A stretch of 38,381 nucleotides of DNA, taken from Coriobacteriales bacterium. GTDB taxonomy: Bacteria > Actinomycetota > Coriobacteriia > Coriobacteriales > RUG844. Positions 23,304-31,201 of this stretch are shown here, one piece after another. The notes under the pieces were generated by a model. The model searched no databases. It saw only the letters and a program-made list of their open reading frames with translations, and was not told where the DNA came from. The position numbers were made by a program, and so were the translations under genes. How positions within the stretch are numbered: position 1 is the first letter of the stretch; each line of letters opens with the position of its first letter. The stretch lies in contig JAFRFV010000226.1 in NCBI GenBank assembly GCA_017434185.1, forward strand, positions 1 through 38,381. Reading direction: 5' to 3'.

Positions 23304-24308
23304 ATGTGTGCCAAGCCCCAGCCCGGAACCGGTGGACAGACCTACATCCCGCCGCAGGAGCGCGATGGTGGGAAGGCGAAGGTCTTCTTCACCCGTGATC
23401 TTTCCGCAGCAGGCCTGATCAAGGCGTTCGAAGCTGTGGGCGCCGCGCTGGACGGCAAGGTGGCCGTCAAACTCCACACCGGTGAGAAGGATGGCCCCAA
23501 CATCATCCCCCGCGACTGGGTGGCCGCGCTGCTGCAGGCCAAGTTGCCCGATGCCACCATCGTCGAGACCAACACCTACTACGAAGGTGATCGCTACACC
23601 ACCAAGCAGCATCGCGAGACGATCGCCCACAACGGCTGGACCTTCGCTCCCGTGGATATCATGGACGAGTTCGGTGTGGCTACCCTGCCGGTGGAGGGCG
23701 GCAAGTGGTTCGATGTCATGCATGTTGGCGCCCACCTGCTCGACTACGATTCCATGCTCACGCTCACGCATTTCAAGGGCCACATGATGGGTGGCTTCGG
23801 TGGCTCCAACAAGAACCTGGGCATCGGTTGCGCCGACGGCCGCATCGGCAAGAAGGAGATCCATTCGTGGCCGGGCGCCGGCCAGTGGTCCATCGCCTAC
23901 GAGGAACTCATGGAGCGCATGACGGAATCCACCAAGGCGACCATCGATCACTTCGGTGATAAGATCGTCTACATCAACGTCATGCGCAACATGTCCGTGA
24001 GCTGCGACTGCGAAGGCACCGCCGCCATGCCGGTGGTCACCCCCAATGTGGGCATCCTGGCTTCCACGGACATCTGCGCGATCGATACCGCCTGCGTTGA
24101 TCTGGTCTACGCCATGACCAACGCCGGTCTCGTGCACAACCATGACTTGGTCGAGCGCATCGAGAGCCGCCACGGTCTGCGTCAGCTCTACTACATGCAT
24201 GAACTGGGTATGGGCGAATGGCGCTACGACCTGCTCGACCTGGACGACGGGGGAGCGCCGCTCGCGCTCGACGACGCCGTCGCCCATGTGAAGCCCTTCG
24301 AAGGCTGA
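23304..24308 (+). CDS. DUF362 domain protein
   Basis: This is a 334-aa soluble protein of the DUF362 family, which often occurs fused to or near ferredoxin-type iron-sulfur proteins; its reaction is unknown. The family core is visible in KVAVKLHTGEKDGPNIIP, the Asn/Thr segment VETNTYYEGDRYTT, the glycine-rich LTHFKGHMMGGFGGSNKNLG, and NMSVSCDCEGTAAMPVVTPN, where the Cys-Asp-Cys may bind metal. No four-cysteine ferredoxin motif is present. I chose ATG 23304 because AAGGAGG sits 6 nt upstream; the ATG at 23286 overlaps the glnN stop. It likely shares a transcript with glnN and ends before a bidirectional terminator. Confidence 0.85.
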   Translation: MCAKPQPGTGGQTYIPPQERDGGKAKVFFTRDLSAAGLIKAFEAVGAALDGKVAVKLHTGEKDGPNIIPRDWVAALLQAKLPDATIVETNTYYEGDRYTTKQHRETIAHNGWTFAPVDIMDEFGVATLPVEGGKWFDVMHVGAHLLDYDSMLTLTHFKGHMMGGFGGSNKNLGIGCADGRIGKKEIHSWPGAGQWSIAYEELMERMTESTKATIDHFGDKIVYINVMRNMSVSCDCEGTAAMPVVTPNVGILASTDICAIDTACVDLVYAMTNAGLVHNHDLVERIESRHGLRQLYYMHELGMGEWRYDLLDLDDGGAPLALDDAVAHVKPFEG

Positions 24309-24334
24309 GCGCTTATCCCATAGGAAATGGAACA

Positions 24335-24356
24335 GGCCACCGGAAACGGTGGCCTG
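24335..24356. terminator. Bidirectional terminator between the DUF362 gene and tRNA-Glu
   Basis: A perfect 9-bp stem (AGGCCACCG 24335-24343 with CGGTGGCCT 24348-24356) closes a GAAA loop. On the minus strand it is followed by GTTCCATTTCC, 9 nt beyond the tRNA-Glu 3' end. On the plus strand it lies 27 nt after the DUF362 stop. T-runs are weak on both sides. Confidence 0.7.
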
Positions 24357-24364
24357 GATGTTTC

Positions 24365-24441
24365 TGGTAGCCCGTACCGGATTCGAACCGGTGATCTCCG
24401 CCTTGAGAGGGCGATGTCCTGAACCGCTAGACGAACGGGCC
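24365..24441 (-). tRNA. tRNA-Glu (anticodon CTC)
   Basis: The reverse complement begins GGCCCGT and ends ACGGGCTACCA, giving a full acceptor stem (with a G1-U72 wobble), encoded CCA, an anticodon loop CTCTCAA (anticodon CTC, reading GAG) and T arm CCGGTTCGAATCCGG. It lies 4 nt downstream of tRNA-Gln, in one transcript. Confidence 0.95.
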
Positions 24442-24445
24442 TTAA

Positions 24446-24519
24446 TGGCTGGGGTGGAAGGAGTCGAACCCTCACTGACGGAACCAGAATCCGCTGTCCT
24501 ACCATTAGACGACACCCCA
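24446..24519 (-). tRNA. tRNA-Gln (anticodon CTG)
   Basis: The reverse complement starts TGGGGTG and ends CACCCCAGCCA: U1-A72 acceptor stem typical of tRNA-Gln, anticodon loop TTCTGGT (anticodon CTG, reading CAG), T loop TTCGACT and encoded CCA. It is the first gene of the tRNA-Gln/tRNA-Glu unit. Confidence 0.95.
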
Positions 24520-24560
24520 ACGTGCTGCGCTTGACGCTTAGCTGTCGGGCGCGTTTCGAA

Positions 24561-24589
24561 ATACTACCTTCAAACAAGTGCTCCGTCAA
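24561..24589 (-). promoter_or_regulatory. Promoter of the tRNA-Gln/tRNA-Glu unit
   Basis: On the minus strand TTGACG (24584-24589) and TAGTAT (24561-24566) are separated by 17 bp, giving a start near 24554 and tRNA-Gln at 24519. The palindrome TTTCGAAA (24554-24561) begins on the last base of the -10. The rest of the 304-bp gap between tRNA-Gln and the autolysin holds only the divergent promoter at 24693; nothing else was seen. Confidence 0.75.
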
Positions 24590-24692
24590 CTCATTTTTCT
24601 TGGCTCCGCTGCCCTTCACGGCGAATGGCACGACGTTCGCGCAGCCGTTACCGCAGCTGAAAGGTGCATTCAAGATGAATCCGTGCAGCATC

Positions 24693-24722
24693 TTGTATGA
24701 AACGGCCGGCGCATGGTATACA
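24693..24722 (+). promoter_or_regulatory. Putative promoter of the autolysin gene
   Basis: TTGTAT (24693-24698) and TATACA (24717-24722) are 18 bp apart, with an extended TGG before the -10. The start near 24729 leaves a leader of about 95 nt before ATG 24824. Confidence 0.55.
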
Positions 24723-24823
24723 ATCCCTTAATACGGTTCTTGGCCTTTTCCGTACATTTTCGAATTGGCGGACCGTACGGCACCGCTCCTGAACGAAGAC
24801 TGAACGCAACACGGGGGACATCG

Positions 24824-27800
24824 ATGCTTCCAACGCGCACGACAACACACGCGCATCATCTTGGCAGCCTGCTTCTGGCCGCCTTCCTGGCGCTTGTATG
24901 CGTCATCTTCATCGCCCCCGTGAATGCGCACGCCGAAGAAGGCGACGAGCCCATCGCCGTCATCCTGCTCGATCCCGGTCATGGTTCCCAGGATTCCGGC
25001 GCGGTGAGCGGCGACGTCGTCGAGAAGGTCTGCAACTACAAGATCGCCCTCGCCTGCATGGAGACCCTCCAGGCCGACGGGCGCTTTGTGGTCTACATGA
25101 GCCGCGGCGAGGACGGCTTCGTCTCCGTCGATGGACGCCCTGCGATGGGCGCTGATCTGGGTGTCACGCTGCTCTTCTCCATACACTGCAACTCATCCAC
25201 CAATTCCAGCGCGAACGGCTGCGAGGTCTACATCCCCTACGATTGCAACTACATGAGGGATGCCACCTATCTGATGTGCGAGCCCATCGCGGAACTCGTG
25301 GTGGAGGAACTCACGGGTGTCGGCGTAGGCGTGCATGGCGATCCCATCAAGACCCGCGTGGGTCGCGATGGCGACACGTATCCCGATGGTAGCGCCGTCG
25401 ATTACTACGGCGTCATCCGCGGTGCGCGCCAGCGTGGCTATGCCGGCATGATCGTCGAGCACGCCTTCGTCACCGGCAGCACCGATCACTATCTGCTGGC
25501 GGATGACGACATGCTCAGGCAGATGGGGCAGGCGGACGCGCGAGCGCTTATCAGATACTTCTCCAGCGTCGCGGGGCAGGGGAGCTGGATCCAGACCGGT
25601 ATCAGGTCCGATAAGGGTACCTACATCGTGGGGGAGACCATCACACTGACCGCCAACACCATCTTGGGCACGCATGGTCAGATGCGCTACAACTTCGCGT
25701 GGCGCCATACCAGCGGTTGGGACCTGTGGGATTCCATCCTCAAGTCCACCGGTGACTACAGCACCCAGGACAGCTACCAGTTCACGGCACCGGATCGCCC
25801 CGGCAAGTTTTATGCGTGGGCCGACTTCGTCGATCAGGACGGACTGGTCGTGACCTCTTCGACCATCTCCTTCACCGTGGTGGAGGACAGTGAGATCTAC
25901 GACATCCTGCTGAGTGCCCCCGAGAGCGGTTATGTGGGCCGCGAGGTCACCTTGGAGCCCATCCTGCCGGGTCGTGAGACCGACCTGACCTTCAATTACG
26001 TCTGGCGCTACGGCGACGACTGGTCCTATTGGAACTCGACCGTTCTGGAGAACGGCGCCGAGACGAGCGACACATCGTTCATGTTCACCCCGCAGCGCGC
26101 GGGCACCTATCATCTCTGGCTCGATGTGACCGACACCGTCACCGGCCAGCGGGTCACGTCGCCTGAGATCGAGATGGAGATCTTCGATCACTGGCAGCTG
26201 GAGGGCGTCGATGCGCCCACCAAGGCCAAGGTGGGTGATGCGGTGGTCTACGCGCCCAGGATCACGAATCCCAGCAGCGAGTTGCTCTACAACTATGCGT
26301 GGAGCTGGGAAGGCGAGTGGGGCGACGACTGGGATAGCACCGTCAAGCGCACCGGCGAGATGACCAGCGACGTGTCGTCCAGTTTCATCCCCAGCAAAGT
26401 GGGCACCTACTATGTGTGGGTGGATGTCAAGGACTCCACCGGCGAGTTCGTCACGAGCGATATGTTCGCCATCCAGGTGGACAGCAACTGGAGCCTCAAG
26501 GGCGTGGATGCTCCAAGCAGCATCACCCTTGGACAGAGCATCGAATATCATGCCAACATCGAGGGCTACAGCGACGAGCTCCAGTACAACTATGTGTGGA
26601 GCTGGGAAGGTCAGTGGGGCGACAACTGGGATAGCACCGTCAAGCGCACGGGCAGCATGACCAGCGAGAGCAGCTACAGCTTCACGCCGCGCAAGACCGG
26701 CTCGTACCACCTGTGGCTTGATGTGAAAGATCCCAGCGGCGTGAGCGTGACCAGCGATCCCATCTTCGTGATCGTCGATGCCCCCACCGAGCAGTGGAGT
26801 CTGTTGGGTATCGAAGCTCCCTCCAGTCTGACCTTGGGCAACGAGTTGGAGTTCTCAGCCAGGATCTCCGGTCCCACGGATGGCCTGACCTACAACTATG
26901 CTTGGAGTTGGGAAGGCCAGTGGGGTGACAACTGGGATAGCACCGTCAAGCGCACCGGCAGTATGACCAGCGAGACGAGCTACAGCTTCACGCCGCGAAA
27001 GAAGGGCGAGTACAGCCTGTGGGTCGATGTGCGCGACGTCACCGGCAGGACCATCACGAGCGGCACCGTCCAAGTGAGGGTCACGCAGGATTCCTGGTCG
27101 CTCAGTGGCGTCCAGGCACCCAGCACCGCGGTGGTGGATGAGCCCGTCGAATACAGTGCGATCATAGAGGGCTCGACCGCCGGTCTGACCTACAACTACG
27201 CGTGGAGTTGGGAAGGCGAATGGGGCGACAACTGGAGCAGCACCGTCCTGCGCACCGGCGAGATGACCAGTGAGACCACGGGCAGCTTCACTCCCAGCAA
27301 GACCGGCACCTACTACCTGTGGATCGACGTGAGGGATGTCACCGGCGCCCAGATCACTTCCCAGCAAGCGACCGTCGAGGTCTCGAATCACCCGTGGGTG
27401 CTCGATGGCGTGAGCGTTCCCAGCGCTGCGGAGATAGGCATGGATGTACCCATCACCGCGGATGTGAGATATGCTACGAGCGACCTGAGCTACAACTTCG
27501 TGTGGCGTTGGGGAGACGGTGCGGACGAATACGATTCGACCGTCAACAGCACCGGTTCAACCACCGGCAACTCCGTCCAGTTCTTCATCCCGGAGGAATA
27601 CGGTGACTACTCGGTCTACGTGGAAGTATCGGATAAGAACGGACGGACCGAGACCTCCAGCGCCGCGACCATACACATCGACTATCCCACCTGGGAGTTC
27701 GTACGCCTTGACTTCCCCGGTCAGCTCTACCTGGGTGACAGCATCACCTTCATCCCCATCCTGGACGGGAACGACTACGGCCTGATGTTCAATTACGCAT

Positions 27801-28513
27801 GGAGCTGGGAAGGCCAGTGGGGCGATGACTGGGATTCCACGATCAAGCGTACGGGCGAGATGACCTCGGAGCGCAGCTACACCTTCACGCCCAGCAAGGC
27901 GGGCATCTACAGCCTCTGGGTGGATATACGTGACCTGAGCGGTCAGACCATCACGAGCAGCTCCGTGGTCTGCCGTGTGATCAACCCCAGCGGCTCGACG
28001 TCCGAGACCCCCATCATGGGTATGAGCGAGACCACCGTCGACCAGATGGTCGCCCGCTACAACGCCACCGGACGCACCTATCCGGAGATCTACGCGCAGT
28101 ACGGTGCGCCCACCATCGAGGACTTCTGCGAGATCCTCATGGAGGAGGCCAATGCCGAGGGAGTACGTGCGGAAGTGCTCTTCTGTCAGGTCATGTGGGA
28201 GACCGGCTGGCTCAGCTTCGGCGGCGACGTACAGCCCTACCAGTGCAACTTCGGTGGCCTGGGCGCCACCGGCGGCGGAGTGGCAGGAGCCACCTTCCCC
28301 GATGTCGCGACCGGCCTGCGTGCCCAGACCCAGCATCTCAAGGCATACGCCAGCACCGATCCCCTGGTGAACACCTGCGTCGACCCGCGCTTCCACCTGA
28401 TCACGCGTGGTGTCGCCCCCAACGTGGAGGATCTGAGCGGTCGCTGGGCGGTGCCCGGCTACGGATACGGCGAGAACATCGCCAAGCTCATCCGCGACCT
28501 GCTCGCCTGGTAG
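24824..28513 (+). CDS. Secreted bifunctional autolysin: N-acetylmuramoyl-L-alanine amidase, eight repeats, glucosaminidase
   Basis: The protein (1229 aa) is a peptidoglycan hydrolase. A signal peptide (hydrophobic core residues 13-33, cleavage after AHA at about 37) leads to an Amidase_3 domain (about 40-250). Its zinc and catalytic residues are visible: His53 (LLDPGHGSQ), Glu67 (VVEKVCN), His121 (FSIHCNSS) and Glu212 (VEHAFVTG). Eight beta-rich repeats of about 100 residues follow (about 254-1055), most with the core YNYAWSWEGEWGD. The C-terminus (about 1065-1229) is a glucosaminidase-type domain with Glu1126 in MWETGWLSFGGD and NFGGLGATGGG. The frame is open upstream to 24713, but 24824 is chosen for the signal peptide and the GGGGG ribosome binding site. 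It parallels Atl-type autolysins but with different repeats. Confidence 0.88.
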   Translation: MLPTRTTTHAHHLGSLLLAAFLALVCVIFIAPVNAHAEEGDEPIAVILLDPGHGSQDSGAVSGDVVEKVCNYKIALACMETLQADGRFVVYMSRGEDGFVSVDGRPAMGADLGVTLLFSIHCNSSTNSSANGCEVYIPYDCNYMRDATYLMCEPIAELVVEELTGVGVGVHGDPIKTRVGRDGDTYPDGSAVDYYGVIRGARQRGYAGMIVEHAFVTGSTDHYLLADDDMLRQMGQADARALIRYFSSVAGQGSWIQTGIRSDKGTYIVGETITLTANTILGTHGQMRYNFAWRHTSGWDLWDSILKSTGDYSTQDSYQFTAPDRPGKFYAWADFVDQDGLVVTSSTISFTVVEDSEIYDILLSAPESGYVGREVTLEPILPGRETDLTFNYVWRYGDDWSYWNSTVLENGAETSDTSFMFTPQRAGTYHLWLDVTDTVTGQRVTSPEIEMEIFDHWQLEGVDAPTKAKVGDAVVYAPRITNPSSELLYNYAWSWEGEWGDDWDSTVKRTGEMTSDVSSSFIPSKVGTYYVWVDVKDSTGEFVTSDMFAIQVDSNWSLKGVDAPSSITLGQSIEYHANIEGYSDELQYNYVWSWEGQWGDNWDSTVKRTGSMTSESSYSFTPRKTGSYHLWLDVKDPSGVSVTSDPIFVIVDAPTEQWSLLGIEAPSSLTLGNELEFSARISGPTDGLTYNYAWSWEGQWGDNWDSTVKRTGSMTSETSYSFTPRKKGEYSLWVDVRDVTGRTITSGTVQVRVTQDSWSLSGVQAPSTAVVDEPVEYSAIIEGSTAGLTYNYAWSWEGEWGDNWSSTVLRTGEMTSETTGSFTPSKTGTYYLWIDVRDVTGAQITSQQATVEVSNHPWVLDGVSVPSAAEIGMDVPITADVRYATSDLSYNFVWRWGDGADEYDSTVNSTGSTTGNSVQFFIPEEYGDYSVYVEVSDKNGRTETSSAATIHIDYPTWEFVRLDFPGQLYLGDSITFIPILDGNDYGLMFNYAWSWEGQWGDDWDSTIKRTGEMTSERSYTFTPSKAGIYSLWVDIRDLSGQTITSSSVVCRVINPSGSTSETPIMGMSETTVDQMVARYNATGRTYPEIYAQYGAPTIEDFCEILMEEANAEGVRAEVLFCQVMWETGWLSFGGDVQPYQCNFGGLGATGGGVAGATFPDVATGLRAQTQHLKAYASTDPLVNTCVDPRFHLITRGVAPNVEDLSGRWAVPGYGYGENIAKLIRDLLAW
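25583..27987 (+). repeat. Eight tandem ~300-bp repeats inside the autolysin gene
   Basis: Eight units encode beta-sandwich-like modules of the form W-x-L-x-G-V ... YNYAWSWEGxWGDDWDST ... TPSKxGTYYLWVDVRD. Units 3-6 and 8 are close at DNA level around 26300, 26600, 26900, 27200 and 27800. Units 1, 2 and 7 have diverged. The array is expected to be recombination-prone and to vary in copy number between strains. Confidence 0.85.
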
Positions 28514-28520
28514 TCCTTGG

Positions 28521-29252
28521 TTAGCGGACGGGAGCCCCGCACCACTCGCAGCAGCCGTTGGCGGTGGGGGTGGTGATGCCACCGCAGTAGGGGCAGGTCA
28601 CGACCTGCTTGGGAGCGGCCTCGGCAGCGCGCTGTTCGCGGATCTCCTGCTGGATGCCGCTGATGGTCTCCTTGATCTCCTTGCACTGACGCTCGACATC
28701 GGCGAACTTGAAGGAGCGGGCGTCGTCGATGGACTGGTTGTTCACCTTGAACTCGATCTCGCTGAAGAACGGGCTATTGACGTTGATGGTCACATAGAAG
28801 TCGTAGTCGTAGTCATAGCGCGGCGGAGTGTAGCTCTGCTTGGTGCCATCGGGCATGTCGCGCTTGATCTCGGTCTTGCGCTCCTTCATCTCGTAGTTGC
28901 AGCCGGTGACCTGGCTGAAGTCGATGACGTCGGGGTTGGCGTCACGCCACTTGCTCGCGGAGGTGACGATGAACTGCTTCTTGTCCTCGTCGATCATGAG
29001 CTTGGTATTGTCGCCGTAGGTGCGGGTCACGTTGAAGGCCGCGACACGGTCCTTGTTCGCCTCACGATAGTCGAGTTGATCCTTGATGGCCTCGAGCGTG
29101 GTGCTCTTGTAGCCGGAGAAGAAGGGGGAGAGCTTCTTCGCGCATTCCTTGCACAGGTTGCCGTCAGCAAGCTTGTGATCGACGACGATACCCAGATCGC
29201 CACCGCAGACATCGCAGTATTTCTTCTCGAACATCTTACCGAACAGGCCCAT
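28521..29252 (-). CDS. DUF4428 protein with two zinc ribbons
   Basis: This is a 243-aa soluble protein. An N-terminal DUF4428-type zinc ribbon has Cys13, Cys16, Cys34 and Cys37 (CDVCGGDLG and CKEC). The middle (about 60-175) is a beta-rich domain seen in PH-like bacterial proteins (TKLMIDEDKKQFIVTSASKW). A helical segment follows, then a C-terminal zinc ribbon Cys220, Cys223, Cys235, Cys238 (CPYCGGITTP and CEWCGAP). Function is unknown. AAGGAGG precedes the ATG. Its stop is only 7 bp from the stop of the convergent autolysin gene. It may be co-transcribed after gltX, 86 bp upstream. Confidence 0.8.
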   Translation of the reverse strand: MGLFGKMFEKKYCDVCGGDLGIVVDHKLADGNLCKECAKKLSPFFSGYKSTTLEAIKDQLDYREANKDRVAAFNVTRTYGDNTKLMIDEDKKQFIVTSASKWRDANPDVIDFSQVTGCNYEMKERKTEIKRDMPDGTKQSYTPPRYDYDYDFYVTINVNSPFFSEIEFKVNNQSIDDARSFKFADVERQCKEIKETISGIQQEIREQRAAEAAPKQVVTCPYCGGITTPTANGCCEWCGAPVR

Positions 29253-29288
29253 CTTTCCTCCTTAGAACGCGAGACCGCTGCCATTCGT

Positions 29289-29317
29289 ACACTAGCAAGT
29301 ATGACCGTATGCGTCCA
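29289..29317 (-). promoter_or_regulatory. Weak putative promoter of the DUF4428 gene
   Basis: On the minus strand TGGACG (29312-29317) and TAGTGT (29289-29294) are 17 bp apart, in the gltX-DUF4428 gap. A TACCAC/GTGGTA hairpin (29318-29333) lies just before it and could mark partial termination of gltX. Confidence 0.3.
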
Positions 29318-29338
29318 TACCACTTACGTGGTACTACA

Positions 29339-30853
29339 TCACATCGCCGCAGATTCCGCTGCCTTCAGACGCGCGATGCTGTCTTCGCGTCCTATCAGGT
29401 GTATCGACTCGAAGAGCGGCGGGGACACCATGTTGCCGCACAGGGCGACACGCGCCACCTGGAACACGGTCTTGGGCTTCTGTCCCAACGCGGGCGGCAG
29501 GGCGCGCAGTGCGGCTTCGATCGCGGCGGCATCCCATTCCAGGTCATCCGCTGCCAGCGCTTGTTCCAGAGCCTCCAGAATCGCCTTGCTGCCCTCCTTG
29601 GCCAGCACCTTCGCCACGGAAGCCTCGTCCAGAGACACCGTGGGACCGGAGAACAGGTAGGCCACCATGGCGGGCGCCTCGGTCATGCGCTTGATGCGCT
29701 CGAAGATGAGCGGGCGGATACCCAGGAACCAGTCGCGCTTATCCTCCACTTCCTGCTGGGTGCACAGGCCGGCGGCGATCAGATGCGGCACCAGATGCTC
29801 CAGGAACTCATCGGGGCTGAACTCGCGGATGTAGACGCTGTTGAGCCAATCGAGCTTCTCGGCATCGAAGATAGCGGGGTTCTTGGAGATGTGGTCCAGG
29901 GTGAAGTGCTCGCACAGGGTGTCCTTCGAGAACTTGGTCGTCTCGCCGGCGAGCGCCCAGCCCAGCAGTGCCAGGTAGTTGACCATGACCTCGGGCAGAT
30001 AACCCTGCGCCTTGTACTCCTCGACGCTGGTGGCGCCGTGGCGCTTGGACAGCTTCTTGCCATCCGGGCCCCAGATCATGGACAGGTGCGCGAAGGTGGG
30101 AAGCGGTGCGCCCAGCGCTTCGAAGACCAGGATCTGCTTGGGGGTGTTGGAGATGTGGTCGTCGCCACGGATGATGTGGGTGATGCCCATGCAGGCATCG
30201 TCCACCACGCTGGCGAAGTTGTAGGTGGGGGTTCCATCGCTGCGCACCAGCACGAAGTCGTCGAGCACGTCGATGGGGAAGCTCAGGCGGCCGCGCACGG
30301 CGTCATCGAACTCCACGGGACCGTGGTCCAGCGGCACCTTGAGGCGCCAGCAATGGGGCTCACCGGCGTCGATGCGCGCTTGGGCAACAGCGGGATCCAG
30401 GTTGCGGCAGCTGCGATCGTAGCCTTCGTAGGCGACGCCCGCTTGCTTGGCCGCCTCACGTTTGGCGGTGAGTTCCTCGGGCGTGCAGAAACAGGGGTAG
30501 GCGCTGCCGTTGTCGCGCATCTTCTGCAGGGCCTGTGCATAGAAGTCGCTGCGCTGGGTCTGGAAGTAGGGGCCATAGTCGCCTTCGCTGCGCTCCTGGC
30601 CGCCGTCATCCAGGCAGGGGCCCTCGTCCCAGTCAAGGCCCAGCCAGGACATGGCGCGCAGGATGATCTGGGTGTTCTCCTTGGTGGAACGCTCAGGGTC
30701 GGTGTCGTCGATGCGCAGCACGAAGGTGCCGCCGTTGTGGCGGGCGAAAGCCCAGTTGTAGATGGCGGTACGGGCGCCGCCAACGTGCAGCATGCCCGTG
30801 GGAGAGGGTGCGAAGCGCACGCGGGGCTTGGAATCGGTTGTGGATTGATTCAT
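29339..30853 (-). CDS. gltX: Glutamyl-tRNA synthetase
   Basis: GluRS (504 aa) is the class I synthetase that charges tRNA-Glu, and in bacteria lacking GlnRS also tRNA-Gln. The HIGH-type motif is PSPTGMLHVGGART near the N-terminus. The second signature, KLSKRHGA (KMSKS type), is at about residue 267. Between them lie RIDDTDPERSTKE and the conserved YNFASVVDDACMGITHIIRG block. The C-terminal helical anticodon-binding domain follows. I chose ATG at 30853 (AGGAAAGG upstream) because the product then begins MNQSTTDSKPRVRFAPSPTG; an open frame upstream to 30910 is unsupported. Whether it is non-discriminating cannot be told from the sequence. Confidence 0.96.
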   Translation of the reverse strand: MNQSTTDSKPRVRFAPSPTGMLHVGGARTAIYNWAFARHNGGTFVLRIDDTDPERSTKENTQIILRAMSWLGLDWDEGPCLDDGGQERSEGDYGPYFQTQRSDFYAQALQKMRDNGSAYPCFCTPEELTAKREAAKQAGVAYEGYDRSCRNLDPAVAQARIDAGEPHCWRLKVPLDHGPVEFDDAVRGRLSFPIDVLDDFVLVRSDGTPTYNFASVVDDACMGITHIIRGDDHISNTPKQILVFEALGAPLPTFAHLSMIWGPDGKKLSKRHGATSVEEYKAQGYLPEVMVNYLALLGWALAGETTKFSKDTLCEHFTLDHISKNPAIFDAEKLDWLNSVYIREFSPDEFLEHLVPHLIAAGLCTQQEVEDKRDWFLGIRPLIFERIKRMTEAPAMVAYLFSGPTVSLDEASVAKVLAKEGSKAILEALEQALAADDLEWDAAAIEAALRALPPALGQKPKTVFQVARVALCGNMVSPPLFESIHLIGREDSIARLKAAESAAM

Positions 30854-30901
30854 GGTGCCTTTCCTGATGACTTGGGGCGATGCTCGATCGCCAGGGGATA
30901 G

Positions 30902-30917
30902 CTCTTGCAAGAGTATA
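30902..30917 (-). promoter_or_regulatory. gltX promoter -10 overlapping a 12-bp palindrome
   Basis: On the minus strand the -10 TATACT (30912-30917) runs into the perfect palindrome CTCTTGCAAGAG (30902-30913), which starts on its last two bases. Outer GGGG and CCCC arms extend the symmetry to about 28 bp. A -35 (AGGACA, 19 bp upstream) is weak. Confidence 0.5.
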
Positions 30918-30967
30918 CCCCCATTCGGCCCTCTTATGTCCTTCTCTTATACTCACGGGTTCGGGTC

Positions 30968-30996
30968 TTGCGCGCTAACGGGTGGGGTTATATAGT
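30968..30996 (+). promoter_or_regulatory. Promoter of the metK riboswitch transcript
   Basis: TTGCGC (30968-30973) and TATAGT (30991-30996) are exactly 17 bp apart. Transcription would begin near 31003, the first base of the aptamer. Confidence 0.8.
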
Positions 30997-31002
30997 CGGG
31001 GT

Positions 31003-31136
31003 GCTCATCAAGAGGCGGCTCCCGCAAGGGCGTCGCGGTGGGTGGAGAGACCGAGCTCGATGATACCCCGGCAACCGGCGCAAGCGTACGGTGCCAATTC
31101 TCGGCAGCCCTGCTGGCACGGGGCTGGAAGATGGGG
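31003..31136 (+). ncRNA. SAM-I (S-box) riboswitch with an extra hairpin
   Basis: Conserved S-box pieces occur in order: P1 strand CTCATC (31004-31009), ATCAAGAG (31007-31014), the kink-turn region GGAGAGACCGAGCTC (about 31044-31058), CGGCAACC (31069-31076), GGTGCCAATTC (about 31090-31100) and P1 closing GATGGG (31130-31135). P1 pairs fully. An additional hairpin with a GCAA loop (31015-31036) is inserted before P2. GGGGA at 31134-31138 can pair with TCCCC at 31163-31167, the 5' arm of the terminator, giving an antiterminator. High SAM should therefore turn metK off. Confidence 0.9.
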
Positions 31137-31159
31137 GAGTTGGCGCGGTGCTTCGCAAC

Positions 31160-31181
31160 AGGTCCCCTTGGGGCCTTTTTT
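31160..31181 (+). terminator. Riboswitch-controlled terminator before metK
   Basis: AGG-T-CCCC (31160-31167) pairs with GGGG-CCT (31170-31176) around a very short loop, with one bulged T, and leads into a run of six T (31176-31181). It sits between the SAM-I aptamer and the metK ribosome binding site. Confidence 0.75.
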
Positions 31182-31201
31182 CATATGGAAAGGAATTCGA
31201 C

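Noticed and set aside
25583-27987. Regular repeats suggesting a CRISPR array
   Set aside because: Units are about 300 bp, in frame and protein-coding, without constant short repeats and unique spacers. No CRISPR array was seen anywhere in the window.
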